Below, piece by piece: positions 34,181 to 43,116 of a DNA stretch of 64,000 bases. The notes under the pieces are model-generated. The model was given only the letters and a program-made list of their open reading frames with translations. It was not told where the DNA came from and did not search any database. The translations under genes were made by a program, and so were the position numbers. Numbering within the stretch: position 1 is the stretch's first letter; every line of letters starts with the position of its first letter. This DNA comes from Haloarcula pelagica (GTDB taxonomy: Archaea; Halobacteriota; Halobacteria; Halobacteriales; Haloarculaceae). The stretch covers positions 248,001-312,000 of the forward strand of contig NZ_CP126162.1 in NCBI RefSeq assembly GCF_030127105.1. The letters run 5' to 3'.

Positions 34181-34345
34181 TCAGTCGGTCACCGGCGTGA
34201 CCGTCAACGTCTCGCCGTCCCGCGTCCGGACGTGCCACGTCTCGCCCTCGCGATCGCGGACGCTCCAGGTCCCGAAGAGCAGCTGCAGGTCCAGTTCGAG
34301 ACCGTTGAGTCGCTGGCCGGTCTCGACGATCCGATACGTCGTCAT
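34181..34345 (-). CDS. 54-residue hypothetical protein coupled to cutA
   Basis: The frame starts at an ATG that overlaps the cutA stop codon as ATGA. The product looks like a small beta-barrel: LLFGTWSVRDREGETWHVRT followed by a short Thr-rich strand. No cysteine or membrane segment is present. Overlap with cutA suggests co-translation, but the role is unknown. Confidence 0.65.
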   Translation of the reverse strand: MTTYRIVETGQRLNGLELDLQLLFGTWSVRDREGETWHVRTRDGETLTVTPVTD

Positions 34346-34647
34346 CCGTCGGTCGCGTTCGCGCGCCACTCCGCGAACAGCGGGACCGTCTCCGCCTCGT
34401 CGAACCGCTCGATACAGGGCGTTTCGTAAGGGTGGGTGGCCTCCACGTGTTCGACCAGCGCCGGGTAGCGCTCGGCGGTCGTCTTCGCCAGGAGGATCTC
34501 CTCGTCGTCCTGGTGGATCTCGTCGTCCCAGCGATACGTCGACGCACAGTCGACGCGGTTGACACAGGCCGCGAACCGCTCCTCGACGAGTTCGCGGGCG
34601 ATCCGTGGCGCGGCGTCGGGCGGTGCCGTGATGTAGACCGTCGGCAT
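34342..34647 (-). CDS. cutA: CutA1 divalent-ion tolerance protein
   Basis: The 101-residue protein matches CutA1 throughout: VYITAPPDAAPRIARELVEE, the conserved ACVN, STYRWDDEI, the EEILLAKTT stretch and HPYETPCI. CutA1 is a trimeric protein linked to copper tolerance and other processes. It is co-directional with the TauE gene upstream and overlaps the 54-residue gene downstream. Confidence 0.92.
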   Translation of the reverse strand: MPTVYITAPPDAAPRIARELVEERFAACVNRVDCASTYRWDDEIHQDDEEILLAKTTAERYPALVEHVEATHPYETPCIERFDEAETVPLFAEWRANATDG

Positions 34648-34700
34648 ACCCGACTGGAGGGCCGGACAGGTGAAAAGGACCTCGTAGCCGGTCCCCGCGG

Positions 34701-35732
34701 TCAGTCCGCGCTCGTCGAGTGGCCGGCGTCGTCCCGTTCCCGCAGCGCCGCGAGTGCGCTGGAGACGACTGCACCGCTGACCAGTAGCGCCGCGCCGATG
34801 ATGATGACGAAGCTGACCGTGTTGAGCACGTCGACGGCGTACGTCTCGCCGAGCTGCCGCAGTGCGACCGCGGCGGCGCCGAGCAACAGCATGACGCCGA
34901 AGTAGACTTTGATCTCCTCTTCATCGACGAGGTCGGTGGCTGCGGAGCCCAGTCGTGCACCGAGCGCGCTGCCGGCGAGCAGCGGCGCGACGATGCTCAG
35001 GTCGACACCGCCGGACTGGGCGTACAGGAGCGATCCCAGCCCGCCCGAGAAGACGATCTCGAACAGGTCCGTCCCGACGGCGACCGGCACCGGGACGCCG
35101 ATCAGGTAGAACAACGCGGGCATGCGGATGAAGCCGCCGCCGACGCCGAGGAAGCCCGACAACAGCCCCGTCGCGAAGGCCACGGCGAGGACGAGCCACA
35201 GCGAGGCGGTGATGCCGCCACGCAGCGAGAGCATCGGCGGGATGTGGTACGATTGGATCTTCTTCGCGATGTCGGGGATGTCCTGTGTTGCCGTTGCGTC
35301 GGCGTCGTGGCTCACGCCGCCGCCGTCGCCGCCCTTGAGCGCCTCGTAGGTGACGAACGCGCCGATGCCGCCGAGCAAGACGACGTACGTGACGCTGATG
35401 ATCCCGCCGGCCAGGCCGAGCGATTCGAGGTGGAGGACGATCTCCTTGCCGACCTCGATGCCGGCTGTCGTGCCGACGATCATCGAGATCCCGAGTTTGT
35501 AGTCGACCTGTCCGAGGTCGCGGTGTTTCAGCGTCGCGATGACCGAGGTCCCGAAGACGAAGGCCAGTCCGCTCCCGACCGCGACCCGGGTGGGATAGCC
35601 CATGACCAGCAGCGCGGGCGTGACCAGGAAGGACCCGCCCATGCCGAAAAAGCCGAACAGGATGCCGATGAGCAGGCCGAAGCCGACGAACAGCCCCAGC
35701 AACAGCACGCTCGTCCCGAACAGTTCCATCAT
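34701..35732 (-). CDS. tauE: TauE/SafE-family sulfite or sulfonate exporter
   Basis: The 343-residue membrane protein has two repeats of the TauE/SafE domain, each with a family glycine motif (FGFFGMGGSFLVTPALLVMG and FLGVGGGFIRMPALFYLIGV). A cytoplasmic loop of about 50 residues lies between them. Members export sulfite, sulfoacetate or related anions, and in haloarchaea they lie beside thioredoxin and DUF302 genes. It starts with ATG overlapping a 49-residue membrane protein gene. It is a second candidate, besides the YeiH-type protein, for removing sulfite made by the sulfonate pathway. Confidence 0.88.
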   Translation of the reverse strand: MMELFGTSVLLLGLFVGFGLLIGILFGFFGMGGSFLVTPALLVMGYPTRVAVGSGLAFVFGTSVIATLKHRDLGQVDYKLGISMIVGTTAGIEVGKEIVLHLESLGLAGGIISVTYVVLLGGIGAFVTYEALKGGDGGGVSHDADATATQDIPDIAKKIQSYHIPPMLSLRGGITASLWLVLAVAFATGLLSGFLGVGGGFIRMPALFYLIGVPVPVAVGTDLFEIVFSGGLGSLLYAQSGGVDLSIVAPLLAGSALGARLGSAATDLVDEEEIKVYFGVMLLLGAAAVALRQLGETYAVDVLNTVSFVIIIGAALLVSGAVVSSALAALRERDDAGHSTSAD

Positions 35733-35878
35733 CGCTCCGTGATGGCCCGCAGTAACGCCGGCCCGAGCGCGCGTTCCAGTTCGCCGTAGCCGACGTACAA
35801 CACGACGGCTTCCAGCAGGACGAGACCGACGAGCGCGACCGCCTGCGGGGTCCCGCTCAGTTGCTCAAGCCCGAACAT
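35729..35878 (-). CDS. 49-residue single-span membrane microprotein (DUF7512-like)
   Basis: The ATG-initiated frame overlaps the TauE start as ATGATG, so the two should be translationally coupled. A transmembrane helix (AVALVGLVLLEAVVLYVGYG) spans the middle, followed by a short helical tail. Haloarchaeal proteins of this length and position are grouped as DUF7512. It is likely a small partner of the exporter. The same gene order, microprotein then exporter with overlapping codons, occurs at 6786-7900. Confidence 0.72.
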   Translation of the reverse strand: MFGLEQLSGTPQAVALVGLVLLEAVVLYVGYGELERALGPALLRAITER

Positions 35879-36065
35879 CGAACTCACCGTCCAGCAGTTG
35901 TGTGCGTCCGTGGATTTTCATTACAATTCTACGTAGCAGAGAGGGGGCTATAACGGTTTTGCTCAACTCTTACAATACTATATCGGCGTAACCAACAGGT
36001 CACCACCCGTACGTCACCGAAAACGTATACCGATACTCGGAGCCGTTCAGTGACGCCAGCCGCCC

Positions 36066-36197
36066 CTACAGCGCGCTCGCGAACGTCAGCAGATCGATCA
36101 CGACGACGAACAGGACGACGAGGACGGCGAGGGCGATGATGACTTTCAGGTAGCGCGGCAGTCCGTCGGTTTCACCGGGGGCCGAGGCGTCGGTCAT
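36066..36197 (-). CDS. 43-residue single-span membrane microprotein
   Basis: An ATG-started frame encodes a polar N-terminus (MTDASAPGETDGLPRYLK) and one long hydrophobic helix rich in Val, Ile and Leu ending near the stop. It lies between the DUF7519-like gene and the TauE operon on the same strand. A basic Arg-Tyr-Leu-Lys before the helix suggests the N-terminus stays inside. No function is known. Confidence 0.55.
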   Translation of the reverse strand: MTDASAPGETDGLPRYLKVIIALAVLVVLFVVVIDLLTFASAL

Positions 36198-36239
36198 ACC
36201 GGACGTACGGTCGCGTGACTCCTGTACGCTGTGGTCCGC

Positions 36240-36755
36240 TCACTCACTGTGGGCGTCGCCGCGGTAGTAGAGGGCGCCAGCCAGCGCGATGCCCGCGACG
36301 AGCAACAACAGCGGTGCGACCGACGGGGCGCGGTCGAGTTCGACGCGAGCGAGCCTCCACACGAACGCACCGGCGACACAGCCGACGGCGAGTGTCGATC
36401 CGATCGAGACGAGTTCCAGTCGGGTCACATCGGCGGTCGGTCCGAGCTGATCGGCGAGTGTGAGCGCCGTCCGGCCGCTGTCCCAGGCGACCGCCGCCGC
36501 AACGGTCCCGGCGAGGACGACCAGTGTCGGCGCGCGGCCCGCCCCGGCGGCCAGGACAGCGGCGACGAGACCAGCACAGCCGAGAGTGAGAAGCGCCTGT
36601 CGCTCGGTCAGCACGGCCACCGTGACGAGCGCGAACCCGAGGAGGCCGCTGCCGAGCGCGAGCGTCGAGTAGCGACCGGTCCCCGCGACCACGGCGATGG
36701 CAGCGACGACTGCGACGACAGTGCTCAGCCGGACCTGTGGGCGGTCGGTCCTCAT
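36240..36755 (-). CDS. DUF7519-like haloarchaeal membrane protein
   Basis: The 171-residue protein has five or six hydrophobic helices and no catalytic motif. Its start overlaps the stop of the DUF58 gene (ATGA), and it is the last gene of a DUF4129-DUF58-DUF7519 unit that recurs in haloarchaea, usually with a MoxR ATPase. The unit is thought to act at the cell surface or in complex assembly; its exact role is unknown. Confidence 0.7.
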   Translation of the reverse strand: MRTDRPQVRLSTVVAVVAAIAVVAGTGRYSTLALGSGLLGFALVTVAVLTERQALLTLGCAGLVAAVLAAGAGRAPTLVVLAGTVAAAVAWDSGRTALTLADQLGPTADVTRLELVSIGSTLAVGCVAGAFVWRLARVELDRAPSVAPLLLLVAGIALAGALYYRGDAHSE

Positions 36756-38683
36756 CGCCGCGCCCTCCGGTCGGCAAGTGCCACGTCAAGCGAGTCGTCC
36801 CACTCCCAGTCGAGGACCGGGACCCCGCCGGCGCGGAGGTCGCTGAGTCGCAGTCGACGGGTGACGGCGGCGACCCGCTCCGGGTCGGATCGGCGGGCCG
36901 TCGGATCGGGACTCAGGACCGTGACGGGATACCCGTCGGCGTGCAGGCGCCGCACGCCCGTAGCGATCCGGTCGTCACACAGCGGGGACAGGACGACCAC
37001 CTGTGCGTCCTCGGGGAGGCGCTGTCGGAGGGTCCTGGCCCACCGGTCGGACGGCTGATCGCCGTGCCGTCCGGGAGCGAGCGCGGGCGTCCGAGCGAGG
37101 AAGTCCCGTGCGGCGACGCGGTGGGACCGGCCCGCACCCGGCGCCAGCCAGCAGTCCGCTGCCCCGACGGCCGCGAGGCCGGCGTGGTTACCGCCGTCGA
37201 GAGCGGTTCCGACGAGTCGGCCGGCCGCGGCGACACAGCGCTCGGCGGCCGTCTCGTCGGCGTCGGGCGGACCGACGGTCGCGCTGTCGGTTGCGTCGAC
37301 GACGAACACCACCGTCACCGCCCGCTGCTCGCGGAACTGGAGCGTGGCGAACTCGCCGGTGCGGGCGAGGCGGTTCCAGTCGATCCAGGCGAGGGGGTCG
37401 CCCCGCTCGTACTCGCGCACGCCGAAGAACTCGGTCCCGGCGCCGCTCTCGGTGGTCTCGACGAGGCCGCCCCGGCGTGTCGCGTGTGTCCGGGTCGGTA
37501 CCGGCCGGTCGAGCGAACCCAGCCGCGGACGGCAACATAGGTCCGTGTCCCCGGTCACCGAAACCGTCGTCTCGACCTCACGGGCGCCGGCAGTATCCCG
37601 GGCGAGGACCGCGAGCGGACCGAACTCGTGAGTCCCGCGGCGGGCGGTGACGGTGTACTCCAGCGTGATCTCCGCCCCGGGGCGGAGCGCAGTGCCGGCC
37701 GTCGCCGCCCCCTCGGCGATCGACAGTCCCCGGGGGACGCCGTCGACCAGCCTGAGATCGGGGAGGAGACGGTCGCCCTCGTTTCCGACGGTGACGGTCA
37801 CCTCGACTGGGGTGTCCGGGTCGGGGTCGGACGGCGTGAGGGCGCGCTCGACCGTCAGGTTCGGGTCGGGCGGCGCGGTCAGGCGCGCGTGGCCGGCGTA
37901 GGCGACCGCGACCGCGCCGACGAACAGCAGCGCCGGCGTGTCGGTCAACACGCCGACGCCGATGGCGGCCATCGCCACCACGGTCGTCCCGTGCCACCTC
38001 CCCGTCGGTCGCGTGACTGTGCCGTCGAACGGCGCCGTCGTCCAGCCGTTCGCGTCGGGCGACCGGCCCAGTCCGCCCAGCGAGCGGCGGAGTCGGCGCG
38101 GCCACGAGCGCCGTGGCGTGTCTCCCGCCGTGTCGACTCCTGCGAGGGCGACCAGTTCGGCGACAGCGCTGCCGCGGCGCCGCTGGAACGTCGTCCGCCC
38201 CCCGAGGCGGTCGGCGATCCGGGCTCCCAGACCAGGTGACGGTGCGTCGAGCCCACCGAGGAAGGCGGCCGCCTCCGGGTCGTCGGTCCAGTTCCCGGAT
38301 CGAACGGCGTCGCCCGGACTCGTGGCGTCGTCCCCGTACCGGTCGAGAACGTCGGTCACCAGGTGGGCCAGCCGCGTCTGGAGACGACCCCGGACGCCGA
38401 GCGCGTCGACATCGTCGCCGTAGCGGTCGAACACCGCATCGAAGGACCGCCCTGGCGGTTCGATCGGCGGCGTCCGAGCCACGTCCGGTGTCGCCGTGGT
38501 CCGCGGGGACGCGCCGAGGCGGCGACGAGCGAGCTTGAGAAGTTGCCACAGTGCCAGCAGCCCGGCCAGTGCGACGACGTACCGGCGAACCCCGATCCCC
38601 ACGACGCCGGGTGCGGCCAGGGCGATCACTCCGAGTGCGAACGCGGCGAGACCGGCGCCGGCGAGCCACTCGCGCCTACGCAC
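36752..38683 (-). CDS. DUF58 domain protein
   Basis: The 643-residue protein has two N-terminal transmembrane helices (10-50), another pair near 245-275 and a C-terminal DUF58 domain. The DUF58 signature is FGVREYERGDPLAWIDWNRL, followed by a von Willebrand-like VVFVVDATDS segment near 470 with a DXS metal site. DUF58 proteins partner MoxR AAA+ ATPases, which are not in this window. It overlaps the upstream DUF4129 gene by eight bases. Confidence 0.85.
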   Translation of the reverse strand: MRRREWLAGAGLAAFALGVIALAAPGVVGIGVRRYVVALAGLLALWQLLKLARRRLGASPRTTATPDVARTPPIEPPGRSFDAVFDRYGDDVDALGVRGRLQTRLAHLVTDVLDRYGDDATSPGDAVRSGNWTDDPEAAAFLGGLDAPSPGLGARIADRLGGRTTFQRRRGSAVAELVALAGVDTAGDTPRRSWPRRLRRSLGGLGRSPDANGWTTAPFDGTVTRPTGRWHGTTVVAMAAIGVGVLTDTPALLFVGAVAVAYAGHARLTAPPDPNLTVERALTPSDPDPDTPVEVTVTVGNEGDRLLPDLRLVDGVPRGLSIAEGAATAGTALRPGAEITLEYTVTARRGTHEFGPLAVLARDTAGAREVETTVSVTGDTDLCCRPRLGSLDRPVPTRTHATRRGGLVETTESGAGTEFFGVREYERGDPLAWIDWNRLARTGEFATLQFREQRAVTVVFVVDATDSATVGPPDADETAAERCVAAAGRLVGTALDGGNHAGLAAVGAADCWLAPGAGRSHRVAARDFLARTPALAPGRHGDQPSDRWARTLRQRLPEDAQVVVLSPLCDDRIATGVRRLHADGYPVTVLSPDPTARRSDPERVAAVTRRLRLSDLRAGGVPVLDWEWDDSLDVALADRRARR

Positions 38684-39562
38684 CGTTCTCGCCCCCGTAG
38701 CGGCCCTCGATCGAGCGAAGCAGGTCGATCGCCTGCCGTTCGTCCTCGGCGGACGGCGCCTCGTCGCCGTACCTGACCTGCCGGAACAGCGCGGTGAGCG
38801 CGCGCACGTCGTCGGGCTCCATCCCGGCGTCGATCGCCGCCCGTTGGAACTCCCGGGGCGTCGAACTCGCCGGCGCGCGGAGATCGAGCAACTGCGTCAT
38901 ATCGCGCCAGGCGCGGTAGACGGCGTTGTCGAGCGAGTCCGTGCCGTCGATCCGAGTCGCCGCGCGGCCGGCAGCCTCCCCGACCGCGGTCAGCTCCGAC
39001 GACGAGTCCGTCGGGGTCGGCTCGGGTCGCGTCGCTGGCTCCCCGCGCACCGCGACGAACCCGATCGCGAGGAGCGCGAGGGCGACTGCGGCCGCGAGCG
39101 CCGCCACGAGCACCGCCGGGAGTCCGGCGCCGGTGCCACCCCCGCCCGGGGCGCCCGAAAGCGGTCGTGCCCCGCGGCCGAGCCCGGCCATCGAGCCCGT
39201 TCCACCCCCGGAGAGCAACCGGGCAGAGACGAAGAGGAGGGAGCCGACGAGACCCAGCGCGACCAGGAGGCGGAGGGCCCGCCGCCACCGAACGGCGAGG
39301 TACGCGAGGACGACGAGGACGCCCACAGCCGACAGCAGCGTGAGCAGCCACGCGACGGCCGGCGAGGTGACGGCTGGCCCGCCGCCGCGACCGACCGCCG
39401 GGGAGTCCCGATGCCCGCACCCTCGCCGGGGCCGCCCACGCCGGCCCCGTCGCCCGTCCCCGGGTTCTGCTGGACCGTCGCGGGCAGCGTGACGCCCGCC
39501 ATCGTGACGGCTGTCACGCAGACGACCGTCAGAGCCGCGGTCAGCAGACGCGACCGCTCCAT
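38676..39562 (-). pseudogene. DUF4129 membrane protein gene with a one-base frameshift
   Basis: The N-terminal signal (MERSRLLTAALTVVCVTAVT) is read from 39562. The transmembrane and DUF4129 parts (WLLTLLSAVGVLVVLAYLAV, then STPREFQRAAIDAGMEPDDV) lie in a different minus-strand frame. The switch falls near 39407-39409, a CCC run. One more C there would restore a single 295-residue protein in which GAGIG leads into DSPAVGRGGG. The span, 887 bases, is one short of a multiple of three. This is either a real inactivating deletion or a homopolymer sequencing error. It heads the DUF58 operon. Confidence 0.7.
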
Positions 39563-39638
39563 GGCTACCGCTGTGGGGCGGAGCTACAAATCAGGTCGCT
39601 CCCGCACAGGTCGTGCCGCTTTCTCGGCGAGCGGGGAC

Positions 39639-40142
39639 TCACTCGACGGGGTCGGCCGCAGTGAGGTCGCGGGCGACCATCTCGCCCCAGGGCTCGAACC
39701 CCCAGCGGTCGTACACCGCTCTGGCGCGGTCGTTGTCCGGGTCGACATCGAGGACGAGTCGGTCCAGCGGAAGTGACTGCTCGCGGGCGACGGCGACCGC
39801 GGCCCCGAGCAGGTCGTCGACGACACCGGTTCCGCGGGCCTGCTCGGCGACGAACAGTTCGTTCAACACCGCGGCGTCCCAGACGTGGGCCATCGACTCC
39901 GGGAGGACGAAGCCGTAGCCGACCACCTCGCCGTCTCGGACCGCCAGCTGGACCGTCCGCTCGGCCTCCGCGACACAGCGGTCGACCCACTGGAGGTACG
40001 ACGCCCGGTAGTCGTCGTCGAGTTTCTCGCGGTAGGCAGCCGCCTTCCCCTCCTCGCCGGTCGCAGTCCCCAGTTCCAGTTCGAAGGCGCGTTTGAGCTC
40101 CCAGAGCGTGTCTGCGTCGGTAGTCTCGTAGGGTCGGATCAC
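39639..40142 (-). CDS. GNAT-family N-acetyltransferase
   Basis: The 167-residue protein has the GNAT core: VGYGFVLPES on strands 4-5, the acetyl-CoA loop ARGTGVVDDLLGAAV (the R/Q-x-x-G-x-G/A pattern as RGTGVV) near residue 105, and ARAVYDRWGFEPW near the C-terminus. The acceptor substrate is unknown. It is divergent from the M28 peptidase gene. Confidence 0.85.
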   Translation of the reverse strand: MIRPYETTDADTLWELKRAFELELGTATGEEGKAAAYREKLDDDYRASYLQWVDRCVAEAERTVQLAVRDGEVVGYGFVLPESMAHVWDAAVLNELFVAEQARGTGVVDDLLGAAVAVAREQSLPLDRLVLDVDPDNDRARAVYDRWGFEPWGEMVARDLTAADPVE

Positions 40143-40219
40143 GTAGGGTGCTGGACCGGCCGCGTGAAAGCGTTGTCCCGTCCAGTGGTTTCAAACCCGC
40201 CGGGCGCACACGTCAGAGT

Positions 40220-41548
40220 ATGACAGACACGACCTGGATCGGGGAGACGATCACGAGCGACGCGGGCTGGTCGCACCTGGAGCGACTCGTCGACATCGGG
40301 AACCGGATGGCCGGCAGCGACGGGGAGCGCGCGGCCGCCGAGGCGACCCGCGACGCGCTCGCGGAACAGGCCCGGTCGGCCCGGCTGGAGCCGTTCGACA
40401 TCCAGGGGTGGGAGCGGGGCGACAGCAGTATCTCGGCCGGTGGAGCGCCGATGGCCGCGGCCGACCACGAGGTCATCGCCCTCCCGCGGTCGCCGGCCGG
40501 CGAGGCCAGCGGGGAGCTTGTCGATCTGGGCTACGGGCTGCCGGCGGACTTCGAGGAGACCGACTGTGCCGGCAAGATCGTCATGGCCCGCTCGGACATC
40601 CCGGGCTGGTACGACCGGTACATCCACCGCCGGGAGAAGTACTACCGGGCGGTCGAGGCCGGCGCCGCCGGCTTCGTCTACCGGAACCACGTCGAGGGGA
40701 TGCTCCCGCCGACCGGGAGCGTCGGGACCCAGGCGGACGCGCTGGGCGCGGTACCGGCGGTCGGTGTCGCCAGCGAGGTCGGGGCCCGGCTCGGTCGTCG
40801 CTACGACGGGGCGGAACTGACGGTCAGCGTCGACTGCGAGACGCCGCCGGCCACGAGCCAGAACGTCCACGCGGAACTCGGGCCGGACACAGACGGGGCC
40901 GTGCTGGTGACGAGCCACGTCGACGCCCACGACATCGCGGAGGGCGCGCTCGACAACGGCGCCGGGACGGCGATGGTGGTCGAGGTCGCCCGGGCGCTCG
41001 CCGCCCGCGAGGACGAACTGGATCGGCGCGTCGAGTTCGTCGCCTTCGGCGCCGAGGAGGTCGGCCTGGTCGGTTCGGAGTGTCTCAGCGACCAGCGGGA
41101 CCTCGACACCGTCCACGCCGTCCTCAACTTCGATGGGGTGGTCCGCGGGCGAACTCTGGAGTTTCACACCCACGATTTCCCGGAGATCGAGGCGGCCGTC
41201 GAGGCGGTCGGGGATCGACTGGACCACGACACGACGGAGACGCCCCGGCAGGGACCCCACAGCGACCACTGGCCGTTCGTCCAGTGGGGCGTGCCCGGCT
41301 GTCACGTGATGAGCGAGACGACAGACACCGGGCGCGGGTGGGCCCATACCCACGCCGACACGCTGGAGAAACTCGATGTTCGGACGCTGCGCGAGCAGGC
41401 CGTCTTCCTGACGGAACTGGCCGTCCAGTTCGCTAGCGAGGCGTTCGAGCCCGGTCGGCGTGAGCCCGAGGGAGTCGCCCGCCGGCTGGAAGCCGAGGAC
41501 ACCGCCCCGGGGATGCGCCTGACCGGCGACTGGCCTTACGACGACTGA
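40220..41548 (+). CDS. M28-family zinc metallopeptidase with an inserted PA domain
   Basis: The 442-residue protein has the M28 metal-binding series TSHVDAHD (His and Asp), LDNGAGTAM (bridging Asp), AFGAEEVGL (catalytic Glu-Glu) and a late His in HSDHWPFV. The PA-like insert lies around residues 85-210. No signal peptide is visible, so the enzyme appears cytoplasmic, which is unusual for many PA-containing M28 peptidases. The upstream codons in this frame carry no family similarity, so ATG 40220 is used. The 3' end overlaps the convergent PQQ-type gene by 13 bases. Confidence 0.87.
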   Translation: MTDTTWIGETITSDAGWSHLERLVDIGNRMAGSDGERAAAEATRDALAEQARSARLEPFDIQGWERGDSSISAGGAPMAAADHEVIALPRSPAGEASGELVDLGYGLPADFEETDCAGKIVMARSDIPGWYDRYIHRREKYYRAVEAGAAGFVYRNHVEGMLPPTGSVGTQADALGAVPAVGVASEVGARLGRRYDGAELTVSVDCETPPATSQNVHAELGPDTDGAVLVTSHVDAHDIAEGALDNGAGTAMVVEVARALAAREDELDRRVEFVAFGAEEVGLVGSECLSDQRDLDTVHAVLNFDGVVRGRTLEFHTHDFPEIEAAVEAVGDRLDHDTTETPRQGPHSDHWPFVQWGVPGCHVMSETTDTGRGWAHTHADTLEKLDVRTLREQAVFLTELAVQFASEAFEPGRREPEGVARRLEAEDTAPGMRLTGDWPYDD

Positions 41549-42933
41549 CCGGCCGGGACGATCCGGTGGAGACCGGCCTCGGGTTCGCCGTTGGTCACGA
41601 CGTAGAGTTCTCCGTCGGCGTCGCGCCCGAAGGACCTGATCCGGGCGAGCTTGCCGGTGTCCCCGGAAGCGACCGGGAGGGGCTCGGTCGGCCACTGCCC
41701 GTCATCGTCGGGACGGGTCGCCAGGAACAGACGCCCCTGGGCGACGTAATCGCCGAAGACGTAGCGGCCGCGCAGTCCCGGGAGCGCGTCCCCGCGGTAG
41801 ACGTGGCCGCCGATGACCGAGTAGCCGCTGACCGGCGCGCCCTCGTGGGGATACTCGATGATCGGGTCGAGGAGCGGTTCGCCGCCGCGGACCGAATCCG
41901 GCGTTCGAGACGGGCAGTCCGACGCTTGGAAGCAGTGGGTACCCTCGCGGACGTTCCAGCCGTAGTTGCCGCCACGCTCGACGAGGTCGACCTCCTCGAA
42001 GCGGTTCTGTCCGACATCACCGACGAAGAAGTCCGTCCCGTCGAACGAGAACCGCCAGGGGTTGCGCAGCCCCCAGGCGTACTGTTCGTCCAGCCCTTGC
42101 CGGCCGACGAGCGGGTTGTCGTCGGGGACTGCGTAGGCCTTGCCGTCGTCCCGGTCGTCGACATCGATCCGGAGGATGCTGCCCAGCAGGTTCTCGGTGA
42201 CATCCTGTCCGTTGCCGCCGCCGACGGCGTCGTACCAGTCCGCGACGTGACCGCGACCCTGGTCGCCGCCGGCACCGCCGTCGCCGACGCCGACGTAGAG
42301 GTAGCCCTCCGGGCCGAACGCGATCGAGCCCGCGTTGTGGTTGCTCTGGGGCTCGTGGATCTCCAGGAGCGTCCGTTCGGAGTCCCGGCGCGCGCGGGTG
42401 CCGTCCTCGGTCGCGCGGAACTCGCTGAGGACGAACGTGTGACTGTACCCGGCGGGCAGCCCAGAGCGGCCGGGCGCGCTGTACCGGACGTAGAACCGGC
42501 GGTTCCGTGCGAACTCCGGGTGCAGCGCGAGGCCAAGCAGCCCCTTCTCGCCGCCGGTCGTGACGGCGTCCCGGAGGTCCAGAAACGGCCGCGACGCGAG
42601 TCCGTCGGGCCCGTGTCTGGCGACGACGCCACCCTGCTGTGCGATGTACCGTGCGTCGAGGTCGGGCGGGAAAACGACATCCAGCGGCGCCGAGAGGTCG
42701 GTCGTGAGCGGTTCGAGTCCGACTGACTCGGGTGGGTCTCTCGGCGCAGTCGCCGTCGGGGTCGCCGTTCGTGTCCCCGACGGATCGGTGTCGCCGGCGG
42801 TGGCCGGCGGCGTGCCAGTCGGCGTGTCCGTCGGCGTTCGGTTCTCGGGTCCGTTCGAACATCCGGCGGTGCCTGCCGTGACCGCGGCGGCCAGTACGCC
42901 GAGGTATCGGCGGCGAGTCCAGTCGTCAGGCAT
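41536..42933 (-). CDS. PQQ-type soluble aldose sugar dehydrogenase, Tat lipoprotein
   Basis: The 465-residue protein starts MPDDWTRRRYLGVLAAAVTA with a lipobox AGC, so it is exported by Tat and lipid-anchored. A Thr/Pro-rich spacer follows. The beta-propeller belongs to the glucose/sorbosone dehydrogenase (YliI/Asd) family: GLLGLALHPEFARN, SNHNAGSIAFGPEGYLYVGV, YAWGLRNPWRFSFD and GGNYGWNVREGTH are all present. Family members oxidise aldoses with pyrroloquinoline quinone, but many haloarchaeal hosts are not known to make PQQ. Two upstream in-frame ATGs would put the twin arginines too deep. Confidence 0.87.
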   Translation of the reverse strand: MPDDWTRRRYLGVLAAAVTAGTAGCSNGPENRTPTDTPTGTPPATAGDTDPSGTRTATPTATAPRDPPESVGLEPLTTDLSAPLDVVFPPDLDARYIAQQGGVVARHGPDGLASRPFLDLRDAVTTGGEKGLLGLALHPEFARNRRFYVRYSAPGRSGLPAGYSHTFVLSEFRATEDGTRARRDSERTLLEIHEPQSNHNAGSIAFGPEGYLYVGVGDGGAGGDQGRGHVADWYDAVGGGNGQDVTENLLGSILRIDVDDRDDGKAYAVPDDNPLVGRQGLDEQYAWGLRNPWRFSFDGTDFFVGDVGQNRFEEVDLVERGGNYGWNVREGTHCFQASDCPSRTPDSVRGGEPLLDPIIEYPHEGAPVSGYSVIGGHVYRGDALPGLRGRYVFGDYVAQGRLFLATRPDDDGQWPTEPLPVASGDTGKLARIRSFGRDADGELYVVTNGEPEAGLHRIVPAGQSS

Positions 42934-43116
42934 AAATGACATTCGAGCCGAACGTTGAAATACCATGAGGTCTCCGACCGTTTCGACCGTCGATCTGCCG
43001 CCAGCGTTTGTTTCCGAAATTTGAGTGTTCTATCATCCATTTATCGTCTGGAATATTCCGCTACGGAGAGATATGTAAAACAAACATTTTAGTTACATGC
43101 TATCGCATATCAGTGT

